In this document: in pieces, positions 1-12,100 of the stretch
Position numbering within the stretch: the first letter of the stretch is position 1
Layout of the letters: each line of letters starts with the position of its first letter
Assembly: GCA_024516035.1 (NCBI GenBank)
Contig: CM044958.1
Coordinates: forward strand, 46,325,205 to 46,389,204
Direction of reading: 5' to 3'
DNA: 64,000 bases
From: Bactericera cockerelli
Taxonomy: Eukaryota; Arthropoda; Insecta; Hemiptera; Triozidae
Translations under genes and position numbers: made by a program
Notes under the pieces: generated by a model
Told to the model about the DNA's origin: nothing
The model's input: the letters and a program-made list of their open reading frames with translations, nothing else
Databases searched by the model: none

Positions 1-121
1 AGTGTGCGCGCTGTCTGGACGCAGCCTGTGCTCAGGAGGAGAGAGGCCAGGCGAGGCGCGCCCAGCTGGAGATGGAGTGGAAGTGCTTCAAGGAGGCGGG
101 GGACGCCGCCCTGAGGAGCAG
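1..121 (+). CDS. FAM193: FAM193 exon (partial, left edge)
   Basis: Open from base 3 as CARCLDAACAQEERGQARRA and onward to a charged helix-like segment, then donor GTGAGA at 122. Leaves two bases (AG) that join C at 642 to give Ser. The 3' end and donor are tandemly duplicated at 157-231. Confidence 0.8.
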
Positions 122-3100
122 GTGAGAGGATAGTGTTTTACTAACAATCATTGAATTCAAGGAGGCGGGGGACGCCACCCTGAGGAGCAGGTGAGAGGAT
201 AGTGACTTGTTTATCTAACAATCATTGAATCCGTTATCTTCTCAGATTTGCTCGTTGCAAATAATGGACAGACAGATAGACCCGAAACAAAAGTTTCTCA
301 TGAGTTTTTGACATATCCGAAATCTAAATTGAAATCAGAGAAAAAAAATATTATTTTTTTACAAAAATGAACACAATATTTCCGAAATCTAATTTTATGT
401 ATAAAAAAAAATTGAAATCAGAGAAAAAAAACATTATTTTTTTACAAAAATGAACACAATATTTCCGAAATCTAATTTTCGATACTATCGGAAGTAATTC
501 AAGGAAGACCACCGGATCTGAGAGATGGGATGAAGATCTGAAGAAATTTGCACAAAATATTTATGTTATTTTTAACATCTGTGCTTTTTTTACTTAATTA
601 TGACTGACAATCAATAACCATAATTTTTCGTTGATTTTCAGCGATATGAGCATGAAAATGGAGTCTTGTAAGCGCAGCAAGTTTGCAGAGGACTCTAGCA
701 CAAACCAGTCCAGTAACAAGTGTGCCATGCTAGCATGTGATTGTATGGTAAGTACTCTACTCTCCTTCAATAGCTTTAATTAAAACGGTTGAACCTCTGT
801 TGCACAGTGGTTGCTGGTTTGAATCCTGGGAGGATCACAGCATAGTATAGTCAGCTGAAAGTGTCCAAGATAAAAATCTAATCATTATTATTATTATTAT
901 ACAATTCTTTATTAGATACAAAAGGACATTATGTACATACAAATAATAATTTTAACAGTGAAAAAATGAAAAAAAAAAAAAAAAAAAAAAAAAAAACAAT
1001 ATACCCGCCCCTTAGTTAGGACATATGATTTCAAATATTTTCTATTCTTTTTCATTTTTATTGTATTAAAAATGAAAAAGAATAAAAAATATTTGAAATC
1101 ATATGTCCTAACTAAAGGGCGGGGTTATTGCCTATGGCCATCTCTTCCACCCAATCCTGTTTCATAATTTGGCTCTTAATCTTATGTGTACTATATCGCC
1201 ATATCACGACTCCTTGATGTTCCAGACATTGTCTCCGGATGACGTCAGCCATAGCCTCCTCTCCCACCCCCACACTGCGGATAGTCCCCACCCCCCCGCC
1301 CTTCCTACTGCTGCCGACCACAAGACTTGTCCGGTAAGATCCATACAATTCTAATTGTATTTAAGTAATTTTAATTTTACCAATAAGGCGGCGGACTCGT
1401 AACCTGACAGTCGGTGTTTCGAGTCGGAAGTTAAGCAAAGATTTAGTAAAGTGAGTTTAAGGGTCATATTATCAAACAGGATTAGTAATTCTATGCCAAC
1501 CCTTAGATTTACCAAACTGTCCCTTAGATTTCTGCCGCAAAGTCTGGCTACAGCTCCGTTACGCCACAGAGCTAATATACAGCTACCTACAGTCATATCT
1601 AAGCCTGGCTTAGATATGACCTCTACAGTTGTTCTCAAGTTGAAAGTTAAGGGATAGTGTCCACTAAGATTAACTAATCCTGTTTCATAATTTGGCCCTA
1701 TTTAATTTTTTATTATTTTATTTATTTTTATTTTTACAAGTCAACAGGACAATGCCCCCAAGTGTACAATTTATTAAAACTAAAATTAAGATTAATTCTT
1801 AAAGCTGTTAATCCTTAAGTCATAAGATAATTTTGTCTATTAAAAGGAATGATTGAGATTTAATTTTGTCAAAGAAAAAATCGATGCCCGTTGTTCTTTG
1901 TGCAGCATTTCCCAACCTTGAAATACGATGTATTGGAGAATTTGCATTGATATTGCAAAGTGCAACTTGGGGAGCAAATCTTACTGAAATTCTCTATATG
2001 TTTATACTCCAACATGAAACCTTGGACTTGTTGTTGCTCCATATGCTTGTACTTCACCTTGAACTTGTTGTTTCTTCAGGATGGGTCATGCAGTGGCGGC
2101 CCAGACTATGACATGGGTCACGAGAGAGTTACCCCCCTTCCATCCGACCTTGCTCCCCTCCTACTCGAGGTAAGCTCCCCTTGACTCTGAGGGTACCCTT
2201 GAGTTAAGTAATAATATATTATGACGTAGGTCGCTAGAGAGTGAGGTCGCTCCCCTTGACTATGAAGGTACCCTTAGATAATGGATTAATTAATCTTTAA
2301 AAAAAATGCTAACTTGAGTAGCTGAGTTGTTTGTCCAGCGATTGGTTTGTTGAACCCCTAAGTGATATAACCATGTTGTTAACAGTAACATGGAAACAAC
2401 AAACAAACAAAAAAAAGAGAGAAAAAAAAAATCAGTTTCCTTCCTCTTAGTGAAATAAAATGAATCTCATGTCCCTTTTGCTTCCCAGGGCCCTCTTAGT
2501 GAAATAAAATGAATCTCATGTCCCTTTTGCTTCCCAGGGGCCTCATCGTCCTCTACTTCTACCCCCGCGTCTCACTCCCACTCTCTCTCCCCCGCCCCCG
2601 CCCCCCACTCCAGTACGGGAGTGAAAGGCACAAACACAAGTAGTCTTAAGCAAAGTAAGTGATTTCAAATCTTTATTTTATTTTCAAGTCAGAGCATTTT
2701 TTCTGCATTTTACAAGAAAAAGCACAATTATTCTCAGAAGTAAATAATAATAAAATACATTTTTGTGGGTTTCCAAATGAGCGAAAATTGTATTCAAAAT
2801 TTGGTTATCATTGTTTGTAAGGGATTGTTTCCTGAGTGCTCGTGTTGACCCAGCACCTATTTGGAAAGTGTTGTGTCAATTCTGTTGTTGTTGTCAGTTG
2901 GAGGGGGGAATCATGGTCTCCAGCCAATTTTATTTCAAAGTTGGCTCGTCTTGAACCACATATTTCTATGTCCGATCAACCATCGCGATCGTGAGGGCTT
3001 GTACATTTTCTTTATAAGCCATTATAATGACTTTAATGGTTTAAAACCCTTCGGAAACTGCAACCTAGCCTGGTTTGCTGGCTGGACACGGAATGTGCAA

Positions 3101-6100
3101 GCTATAAAACAGACCAAGAGGGTCTAAAACTAGTGTTTTAAGCTGCTGTTTTATGGCCAATAAATAAAAAGTCTATGAAACACTCATCTTAAATGAGAAA
3201 AGAAAAAAGTGTATTTGACTGATAACCAACTGAAAACTGCTTTTCGGCCATCTGGTCAGTGGTTAAGCACTCGCTTGCCATGCAGAAGGTCCCGGGTTCG
3301 AACCCCCGCGCCGACAAAAATTTGTATTCAATATTTGATAACAGTTGTTTGTAAGGGATACCTTCCGGTGCGCTCGTGTTGACCCAGCACCTAAATGGGA
3401 AGTATTGTGTCACTTCTCGCCCATCAGAGGGGAGGCATACGACGGGATGGGCAGGCTACAACACAGACCACAAGCGTCTACAGTAGCTCCTGTTTCACGG
3501 CTACGAAACAAAAAGGCTGTGAAACACTCATCTTTAAAAAAAAAAAAGAATTAAGATATGGTATCGCTACGGTTTCAGTGTATAATTACCTACGCAGTGA
3601 AAATCAAACAATGATAAATTTTCTTTTGCTTTTAACAATGATAGAAATACTCGTATAATCAATAAGAAAATGAATCTTCACCATTTTCCAGCGACGAAAG
3701 CCAAAACGCCGCCGGCGGCGGCGGATCTCGCCCCCTCCTCCTCTGTAGTCACCAAGTGTCGCAACAACAAGCCGCCCGCCGCCCCCCAGCCAGGGGCCCC
3801 CCCTCCCCCCCGGCCCAGCAACTGCCACAAGACCCGCGCCGGCTGCTCGCACCACGCGCCCCACAGCCACAGGTGGGAGAGCATCAAGCGGGTGGCCTCC
3901 TGTGAGTCTCACCGGAGCGGCGGCCCGCCCCCGCCCCAGCCAGCCAGTGAGTCCCCCCCCCCCCTCCCCCCCCTCTTCCTTGCATGCTGTTTTTAACACG
4001 TACACGACCGGGTGTACCACCGGTGGTACACGCACGTTCGTACGGAATGGACCGGGTGTACCACCGGTGGTACACGCACGTTCGTACGGAATGGACCGGG
4101 TGTACCACCGGTGGTACATGCATGTACTACGCCTGTGAATGGCCTAAACATCGCCGGTCCCACGGGAGAACTTACGAAAAACCATGCCGGTCGTCTAAGT
4201 GTTAAAAGTATATACATGCCTACTTTTCTGTGTTACAAAATGTAAGCAGAAGAGTAAAAAAGTCTGGTAATGAAATTTGGCGTTCGTAGATCCGAGTTTG
4301 CCTTGTCTGTTAGGTGGACAAATTTGCGTCGTATTGTTTTGAGCGTAACATAATATATTTGACAATGTGACCAGTGTACTCCTGGGCACATTGTCAACTT
4401 ACTTGCTGCTTGCTGCTGAAAATACCGGAAGTGGGTTTACAGGTACTACAGCAAGGGCCCGGTTTTCTTAAGGAGTGTCCTTCTCCTAGCCTATGTACGG
4501 GACTGCTGATTTAAGTTATCTCTTGCAGCTAACCATCTTTGCTGAGTTCATTAAAATACTCCTTCACTATCTACCATCTGTAGACCAGCCCAGTAGCTGA
4601 GGCTTACCCTGGAATTACTTTCACAACACACACACACACACGATTTTTTTAACAAACAAAATAACACACAATACACATAACGATGTTCTTGGAATGATTT
4701 GACTGTAAATAAAATTACATGTCATTGCCACAAATCACAAGTTCCCGGACAAAAGATGTAGAAAAACAACCCCAACAACCCGATCTCTTTAAATAAATAC
4801 ATGTGTGAATGAATGAGTGAATAAATGAGCATACCAGTTATTGCTTGATTGTTATAACATATAACTTTCAAGTGAGGGTATTTGAAGTTAAAAAAAAAAA
4901 AATCAGTATAAACTTGGTAATTATATTCCCTCCCTCGCCCACCAGACTACCACATGCACAACGGACTCATGACGGGGCCGCTGGATGACGAGGAGAGTGA
5001 CCCGTGTGGCGGCCCAGGGGGGGGCAGCTGCTCCTCTTGCACCCCCCCTGATGATTCGGCGTCCGACCAGAGCTCCGTGTCCAACCAGAAGTCCTCGAGT
5101 AGCGGGGGGGGCGGGGGGGAGAACAGGCACTGTGACTGCTGCTACTGCGAGGTGTTCGGCCATGGGGTGGTGAGCTTTCATACAACTTAATACTTAACTG
5201 GTAGCCCAGGTAGCGTAGGGATCCGCTGGTTCAAATCCCACACAGTGCATGAATTTTACTTCCTAAAATTTCTAATAGTAGAAATCGGCGGAAGTTTTGT
5301 GTTCATTTTTGTAAAAGAAAGTATTTTTTTCCCCCATTTCAATTTTTTTTCTGGACGTTTTATAACCTCCGGAGCAAATTTGGTTTTGTGTCTGTTACGC
5401 GCAAATCTCAGAAGCTTAATTAAATTTGATTTAGCTCTGATATTTAAGAAAATCCAAAATTTTGGACAAAAACGTCAAAAAAATAAGGTCCGTGACTTGC
5501 TGATACAGATTTTTTTGTAAAATCTAGAATGTTAGAGAAACGTTATTCTACCACATAACACATTTGAAGAAAATCGGTTAAGCGGTTTCGGAGATATAAG
5601 TGATTTAGTATAAAATCTCAAAATTGCCTCTTGTATACAATATGAACCAACATGAGGAAGTATTGTGTCCATAATGGCAGTGTGTACCTCTTTGATTTGA
5701 GTTTGTGACCACATAATAATGACTCTGAGAGAAAGGTGATTACCTTTCACTAAAGAGTTGAATTATTATAATTTTATTATGTTAAGTTAGTTCTTTTGTT
5801 TAAAAAAAGTTGAAAAAGTTATCATCATATTTGTGTTAATCACTTTTGTGATATCACAACTACTCAAACTCACTTTACTAATTCTACGATGAAACCGCAA
5901 CTTGAACCGACCTCCAGGTTACAAGTCCGCCGCCCTATCGATCAAGCGACTAAGGTCGGTGTTTTAACATAATTACTTCCAAAGAAGGAAAAGATTTTGC
6001 TCTGGCTTTCAAAGAAAAAAGTAATTGTTCTCAAACTTGATGAATATTGATTGAAGCTATTCCAATGATTGCTTCAGTTTTCGCTTTTCCTTTTTTTTTT

Positions 6101-9100
6101 AAATTTTCCTTCCCTTTTCCTTCCTTTTTTTAAACGAATACACGGTCCAATAAGATCGGAGAGTAGAAATGAGTGTCTATTAGACTGGTTTTAAAAAATC
6201 GATATCGGAATTTTTACAACGCTCAGGCAAAAATGAGTTCGGCTTTTGCAGAAATTGAGATAGACAAAATTTCAAGGCAATCAGAGTACGTTAACAGGAC
6301 CCGCTCTGGCCTCAAAGTTTGGAAATTTGCCAAATTTTCGAGGTTGAGCTGACATTTTCGGCCATAACTCGAGAACGAAAAATCATACGAGCTTTAAAGA
6401 TTTATCAAATGAAAGACCATTTTGTTGGCTTTACTTTGTTGTATAATACTAGTTCCCGAAATCTTAATGGTTACTGACTAAATTAAGAATATGTAGTCGA
6501 AAACGGGCCAGGTACCCAAAGTAGAGCATCTAAGGCATGATAGGATAATTGGTGAAAATACTTATGATTTATAAAACTTATACATGAAAATGTTAGAAGA
6601 ATAGTTTTGAATGATATTTTGACACATTATAAAGCTATAAATACCCGTTTTTACCTACTTGATAGTTACTGACAGGTTAAGGCATGGCCAGAAAAACAAA
6701 ATAATAATACAAACATATTACGTCAAAGTTTTTCTCATTTTTTTATTGTAGAACTACAAATATCTAAAATTAAAAGTACAAATAGGTAAAATTTCGTCAA
6801 AAAAATACAAATTAAGCAGTAAAACTTAGTTAGTTGGGAGAGGGGTAGAGAGGGAACTTTTTGAAGAATCAGGATTGAGTCTCCTACATTTACTCACAAC
6901 TTGTGGGACAAACTGTTTCTGACATTCCTCTCTAGTTAGTAAGTCGCTGAAGTCATTCCTCAACTTAACGCCTCTCGTGGCTGTGTCGTTTACAACTTTA
7001 AGGGATTGTACAATTTTAAGTCCTTTCTGATACTGAGGCTCACCATGCCAAATTTAGGGGTCTACCCTCAAAAAGTCAGTTTTTATGACAAAACGACTGA
7101 AGAAAAGAAATGTTTCCTGAGTAATGAACTCTTTAAGGCCCCCTCTCACATAAGCTGGTATGTCTTTTATTCGTACTGTAATGTTGACATTTTTTGTCCC
7201 CTCTGTATCATCAGAAGAACTGAAAAGCTTTGCAGCCATTCCAGACTTTTCATCATGTGACAAAGTTGGATCGAAAAATCCCAAGCCAACAGTTTCGGCA
7301 TTCAAGTACCACAGGTTATAGCCAAGAAACAGAAGCTACTGTAGACGCTTGTGGCCTGTGTTGTAACCAGCCCATCCCGTAGTATGCCTCCCCTCTGATG
7401 GGCGAGAAGTGACACAATACTTCCCATTTAGGTGCTGGGTCAACAAGAGCGCACCGGAAAATATCCCTTACAAACAATTGTAACCAAATTAAGAATACAA
7501 ATTTTTGTCGGCACGGAGGATCGAACCCAGGACCTTCCACATGGCAAGCGGTGCTTAATCACTGACCTAATCGCGCTCTCATATAAATTATCTGGATGAT
7601 TTTCAGTTCTACTACCCATTTTACAGTTAAAGACGCTTCTCAAGACAACTTCTAAAATGTTGTGCCGATATGCTAAGGAGAGTAAGTCCCGCTCTAACAT
7701 TTTTTCTAATAATGTGCAGGGTCCTTCTACCCCACACCTGTGTTTGATACTGTCGTATCAAAGCACTTAGTTCAGAGATAGCACTAAATAAAGTTGTCTA
7801 TCACCTGTGGTACTTGAATGCCGAAATTGTTGGCTTGGGATTTTTCGATCCAACTTTGTCACATGATGAAAAGTCTGGAATGGCTGCAAAGCTTTTCAGT
7901 TCTTCTGATGATACAGAGGGGACAAAAAATGTCAACATTACAGTACGAATAAAAGACATACCAGCCTATGTGAGAGGGGGCCTTAAAGAGTTCATTACTC
8001 AGGAAACATTTCTTTTCTTCAGTCGATTTGTCATAAAAACTGACTTTTTGAGGGTAGACCCCTAAATTTGGCATGGTGAGCCTCAGTATCAGAAAGGACT
8101 TAAAATTGTACAATCCCTTAAAGTTGTAAACGACACAGCCAAGAGAGGCGTTAAGTTGAGGAATGACTTCAGCGACTTACTAACTAGAGAGGAATGTCAG
8201 AAACAGTTTGTCCCACAAGTTGTGAGTAAATGTAGGAGACTCAATCCTGATTCTTCAAAAAGTTCCCTCTCTACCCCTCTCCCAACTAACTAAGTTAAGT
8301 TTTACTGCTTAATTTGTATTTTTTTGACGAAATTTTACCTATTTGTACTTTTAATTTTAGATATTTGTAGTTCTACAATAAAAAAATGAGAAAAACTTTG
8401 ACGTAATATGTTTGTATTATTATTTTGTTTTTCTGGCCATGCCTTAACCTGTCAGTAACTATCAAGAAGGTAAAAACGGGTATTTATAGCTTTATAATGT
8501 GTCAAAATATCATTCAAAACTATTCTTCTAACATTTTCATGTATAAGTTTTATAAATCATAAGTATTTTCACCAATTATCCTATCATGCCTTAGATGCTC
8601 TACTTTGGGTACCTGGCCCGTTTTCGACTACATATTCTTAATTTAGTCAGTAACCATTAAGATTTCGGGAACTAGTATTATACAACAAAGTAAAGCCAAC
8701 AAAATGGTCTTTCATTTGATATATCTTTAAAGCTCGTATGATTTTTCGTTCTCGAGTTATGGCCGAAAATGTCAGCTCAACCTCGAAAATTTGGCAAATT
8801 TCCAAACTTTGAGGCCAGAGCGGGTCCTGTTAACGTACTCTGATTGCCTTGAAATTTTGTCTATCTCAATTTCTGCAAAAGCCGAACTCATTTCTGCCTG
8901 AGCGTTGTAAAAATTCTGACATTTTTTTCTTACCTCTATGAGATAAAACCAGTCTAGTGTCTATTATCTACTTCCTCCCCCACAGCAGAGCGGGGCCCCG
9001 GTCTCGAGGAACTACCAGGAAATCCGCGAGCGCCTCCGCCTCCTCCTCAACAAGAAGAAGAACAGCAGCAAGAAGGCGGGGGGGGCCAGTAGTGGCGAGA

Positions 9101-12100
9101 GTGCCTGCTCCCAGCACCGGAGCAGTGTGGCGGCGGAGCCGGCCAAGCTCCCGCCCGGGCACCGGCACCTCACCACCGGCACCGGCCCTCAGGCACAGGT
9201 CAGTCTCCTCGGCACTCAGGCCCTCAGGCACAGTCAGTCTCCTCGGCCCTCAGGCACAGGTCAGTCCCGGCCCTCAGGCACAGGTCAGTCCCGGCCCTCA
9301 GGCACAGGTCAGTCCGCCCTCAGGCACAGTCATCGCCTAGGCACAGGTCAGTCTCCTCGGCCCTCAGGCACAGGTCAGTCCCGGCCCTCAAGCACAGGTC
9401 AGTCCCGGCCCTCAGGCACAGGTCAGTCCCGGCCCTCAGGCACAGGTCAGTCTCCTCCCTCAGGCACAGGTCAGTCCCGGCCCTCAGGCACAGGTCAGTC
9501 TCCTCCCTCAGGCACAGGTCAGTCCCGGCCCTCAGGCACAGGTCAGTCCCGGCCCTCAGGCACAGGTCAGTCTCCTCCCTCAGGCACAGGTCAGTCCCGG
9601 CCCTCAGGCACAGGTCAGTCTCCTCGGCCCTCAGGCACAGGTCAGTCTCGGGGTCAAGCCAAAAATTATCATATTTATGTTTATGACGATTGTGATATCA
9701 CAAGTACTGCAACTAGCTTTAATAAATTTTTGCTTAACTTGGGACTCGTACCACTAACCTGGAGGTTAGTGGTTCGCCGCCTTATCGATCAAGCTACTAA
9801 GTTCCGTAAGCCAACCTTATAAGAATATTTTTGAACTAAAAAACTATAACTCTGTTTTATGTCATCTTTAAAAACCGTTAACTGGAAGATGAGGACTGTA
9901 TGAGGCATTATAATACTTTAAAAGGGGTCAAGTTTTGTATTAAAAATAATAATAATTATATATAACAAATTTTCTATTCTTCCTTTATAAGTTCTTCTGT
10001 AGTTTTTAATATCTCAAAACTATTATTTTCTGTGTCTCATCCCCTCAGAACACCCAAGCTCAACCTCCTGTTATAATTTTCTGTGTCTCATCCCCTCAGA
10101 ACACCCAAGCTCAACCCCCTGTTATAACTTTCTGTGTCTCATCCCCTCAGAACACCCAAGCTCAACCTCCTGTTTTCAAAGGCAATGAGAACATCAGTGA
10201 CATCCTGAACTTCATCGAAGGGAAAACCAGCAAAGACTCGAAGAAAGCTGCCAAGAAAGCGCGACAGAAGGAGAAAAAGGTAAGAACTGATTTAAGTTGA
10301 GTAATGGTTCTTTATAATGCCCGTAGACCAGAGAACCTGAGTTTTATTCCGGGTTGGGTGCAGACTTTTTCACGCAGAAAATTCTGTCCCCTCAAAAACG
10401 CAAGGCTGGCATTTCCGGCCCTACCGAGGCTTGGTGAGGTTAATGTAGATAACTTTTACAATCCCACCGAATGAAGGGTAAAACCTCCTTCCTATTCAGG
10501 AAATGTAAAGCAAACAGAATCTTGGGCGCTAGGAAGCGTGTTCAGCGTAAGGTTGAACAAGACCGACCCCAAGTAGACCTGTCCCGGTGCTGGGAGTGTT
10601 CAAGTGACCCTTCCACCACTGTGAAAGAGGTCTGTGTCTATCTCATTGATACGAGAGAAAAGAACATCTCATCTTATGTAATTTTCATGTTGGATTCTCC
10701 TCAGCTGCAGGAGATGTACCAGCGCAAGCTAGAAGAGGAAGCGGCCGAGAGGGCGAAGCTAGAGGCGGAGAAGAGACGCAAGCTAGAGCTACTACAGGAG
10801 AAGGAGAGGCTCATCCGGGAACAGGTGAGTGAGAGAGATAGAGAGAGACAAGCTAGAGCTACTACAGGAGAAGGAGAGGCTCATCCGAGAACAGGTGAGT
10901 GAGAGAGAGAGAGACAAGCTAGAGCTACTACAGGAGAAGGAGAGGCTTATCCGAGAACAGGTGAGTGAGAGAGAGAGAGACAAGCTAGAGCTACTACAGG
11001 AGAAGGAGAGGCTCATCCGAGAACAGGTGAGTGAGAGAGAGAGAGACAAGCTAGAGCTACTACAGGAGAAGGAGAGGCTCATCCGGGAACAGGTGAGTGA
11101 GAGAGAGAGAGAGAGAGAGACAAGCTAGAGCTACTACAGGAGAAGGAGAGGCTCATCCGAGAACAGGTGAGTGAGAGAGAGAGAGAGAGACAAGCTAGAG
11201 CTACTACAGGAGAAGGAGAGGCTCATCCGAGAACAGGTGAGTGAGAGAGAGAGAGCAAGCTAGAGCTACTACGGAGAAGGAGAAGGCTTATCCGAGAACA
11301 GGAGAGAAGGAGAGAGAGAGAAGCTACTATAAGAAGGAGACGGAATAGTAGGAGAAAGTGAGTGAGAAAGGAGAGGACAAGTAGAAGGAGAAGGAGGGCT
11401 CATCCGGAGGAAAGGTGAGGAGAGAGAGAGAAGCAAGCAGGCTACTACAGGAGAAGGAGAGGCTTATCCGAGAACAGGTGAGAGAAGAGAGAGAGAGACA
11501 AGCTAGAGCTACTACAGGAGAAGGCAGGCTCATCCGAGAAATGAGTGAGGAGAGAGAGAAGAAGAGAGCACTAAGGAAGGAGAGCTATCGAAAAGGTGAG
11601 TGAGAGAAGGAGAGACAATATTACGGAAAGTACTACAGAGAAGGAGAGATCGGAACAGGAGGAAGAGAAGTAGAGACAAGGAGAGACTACCGAGAACAGT
11701 GAGGAGGAAGGCTTACCGAGAACAAGTGAGAGAGAGAGAGAAGAGAGGCTCATCCGGAGAAGGTGAGGTATCCGAGAACAAGGTGAGGAAGAGAGAAGAG
11801 AGAGGAAGCGAGAACTAGGGAAGGAGAGGTAGAAACAGAGTGAGAGAGGAGAGAGAAGGCATAGAGACACAGGAGAAGGAGAGGACGAGAACAGAGTCTA
11901 GAGAGAGAGAGAGCATAGAGAGTGAGGAAGAGGCAGGTACGAGGAAAGGTGAGTAGAGGAGAGAGAGAGAGAGACAGCTAAGTACTAAGGAGAAGGAGAG
12001 GCTCGAGAACAGGTGAGGAGGGACGAGAAACAGAGCTACTAGGAGAAGGAGAGGCTTATCCGAGAACAGGTGAAGAGAGAAGAGAGGCTACCAGAAGTAC

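Larger units (their letters stand above)
6182..8955. mobile_element. 2.77 kb fold-back (long inverted repeat) DNA transposon with 10-bp target duplication
   Basis: AGTGTCTATT flanks both sides (6172-6181, 8956-8965). Termini are AGACTGGTTTT and AAAACCAGTCT. Arms of about 1.13-1.15 kb (6182-7314 and 7803-8955) are almost identical except near the outer ends. The middle (7315-7802) holds a SINE and part of an ORF. Long inverted arms with a 9-10 bp duplication suit Mutator-like or fold-back elements; the superfamily is inferred. Confidence 0.9.

Noticed and set aside
3604..4119. 171-codon antisense frame across exon 6 and the MITE
   Set aside because: Antisense of a Pro-rich exon and of a palindromic repeat; no independent support.
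7006..7260. 84-codon frame in the fold-back's left arm and its mirror at 7859-8113
   Set aside because: Antisense shadow of the transposon protein fragment.
9657..9822. Tail of the frame continuing from the exon 8 minisatellite
   Set aside because: It runs into an antisense SINE; not evidence for a coding exon.
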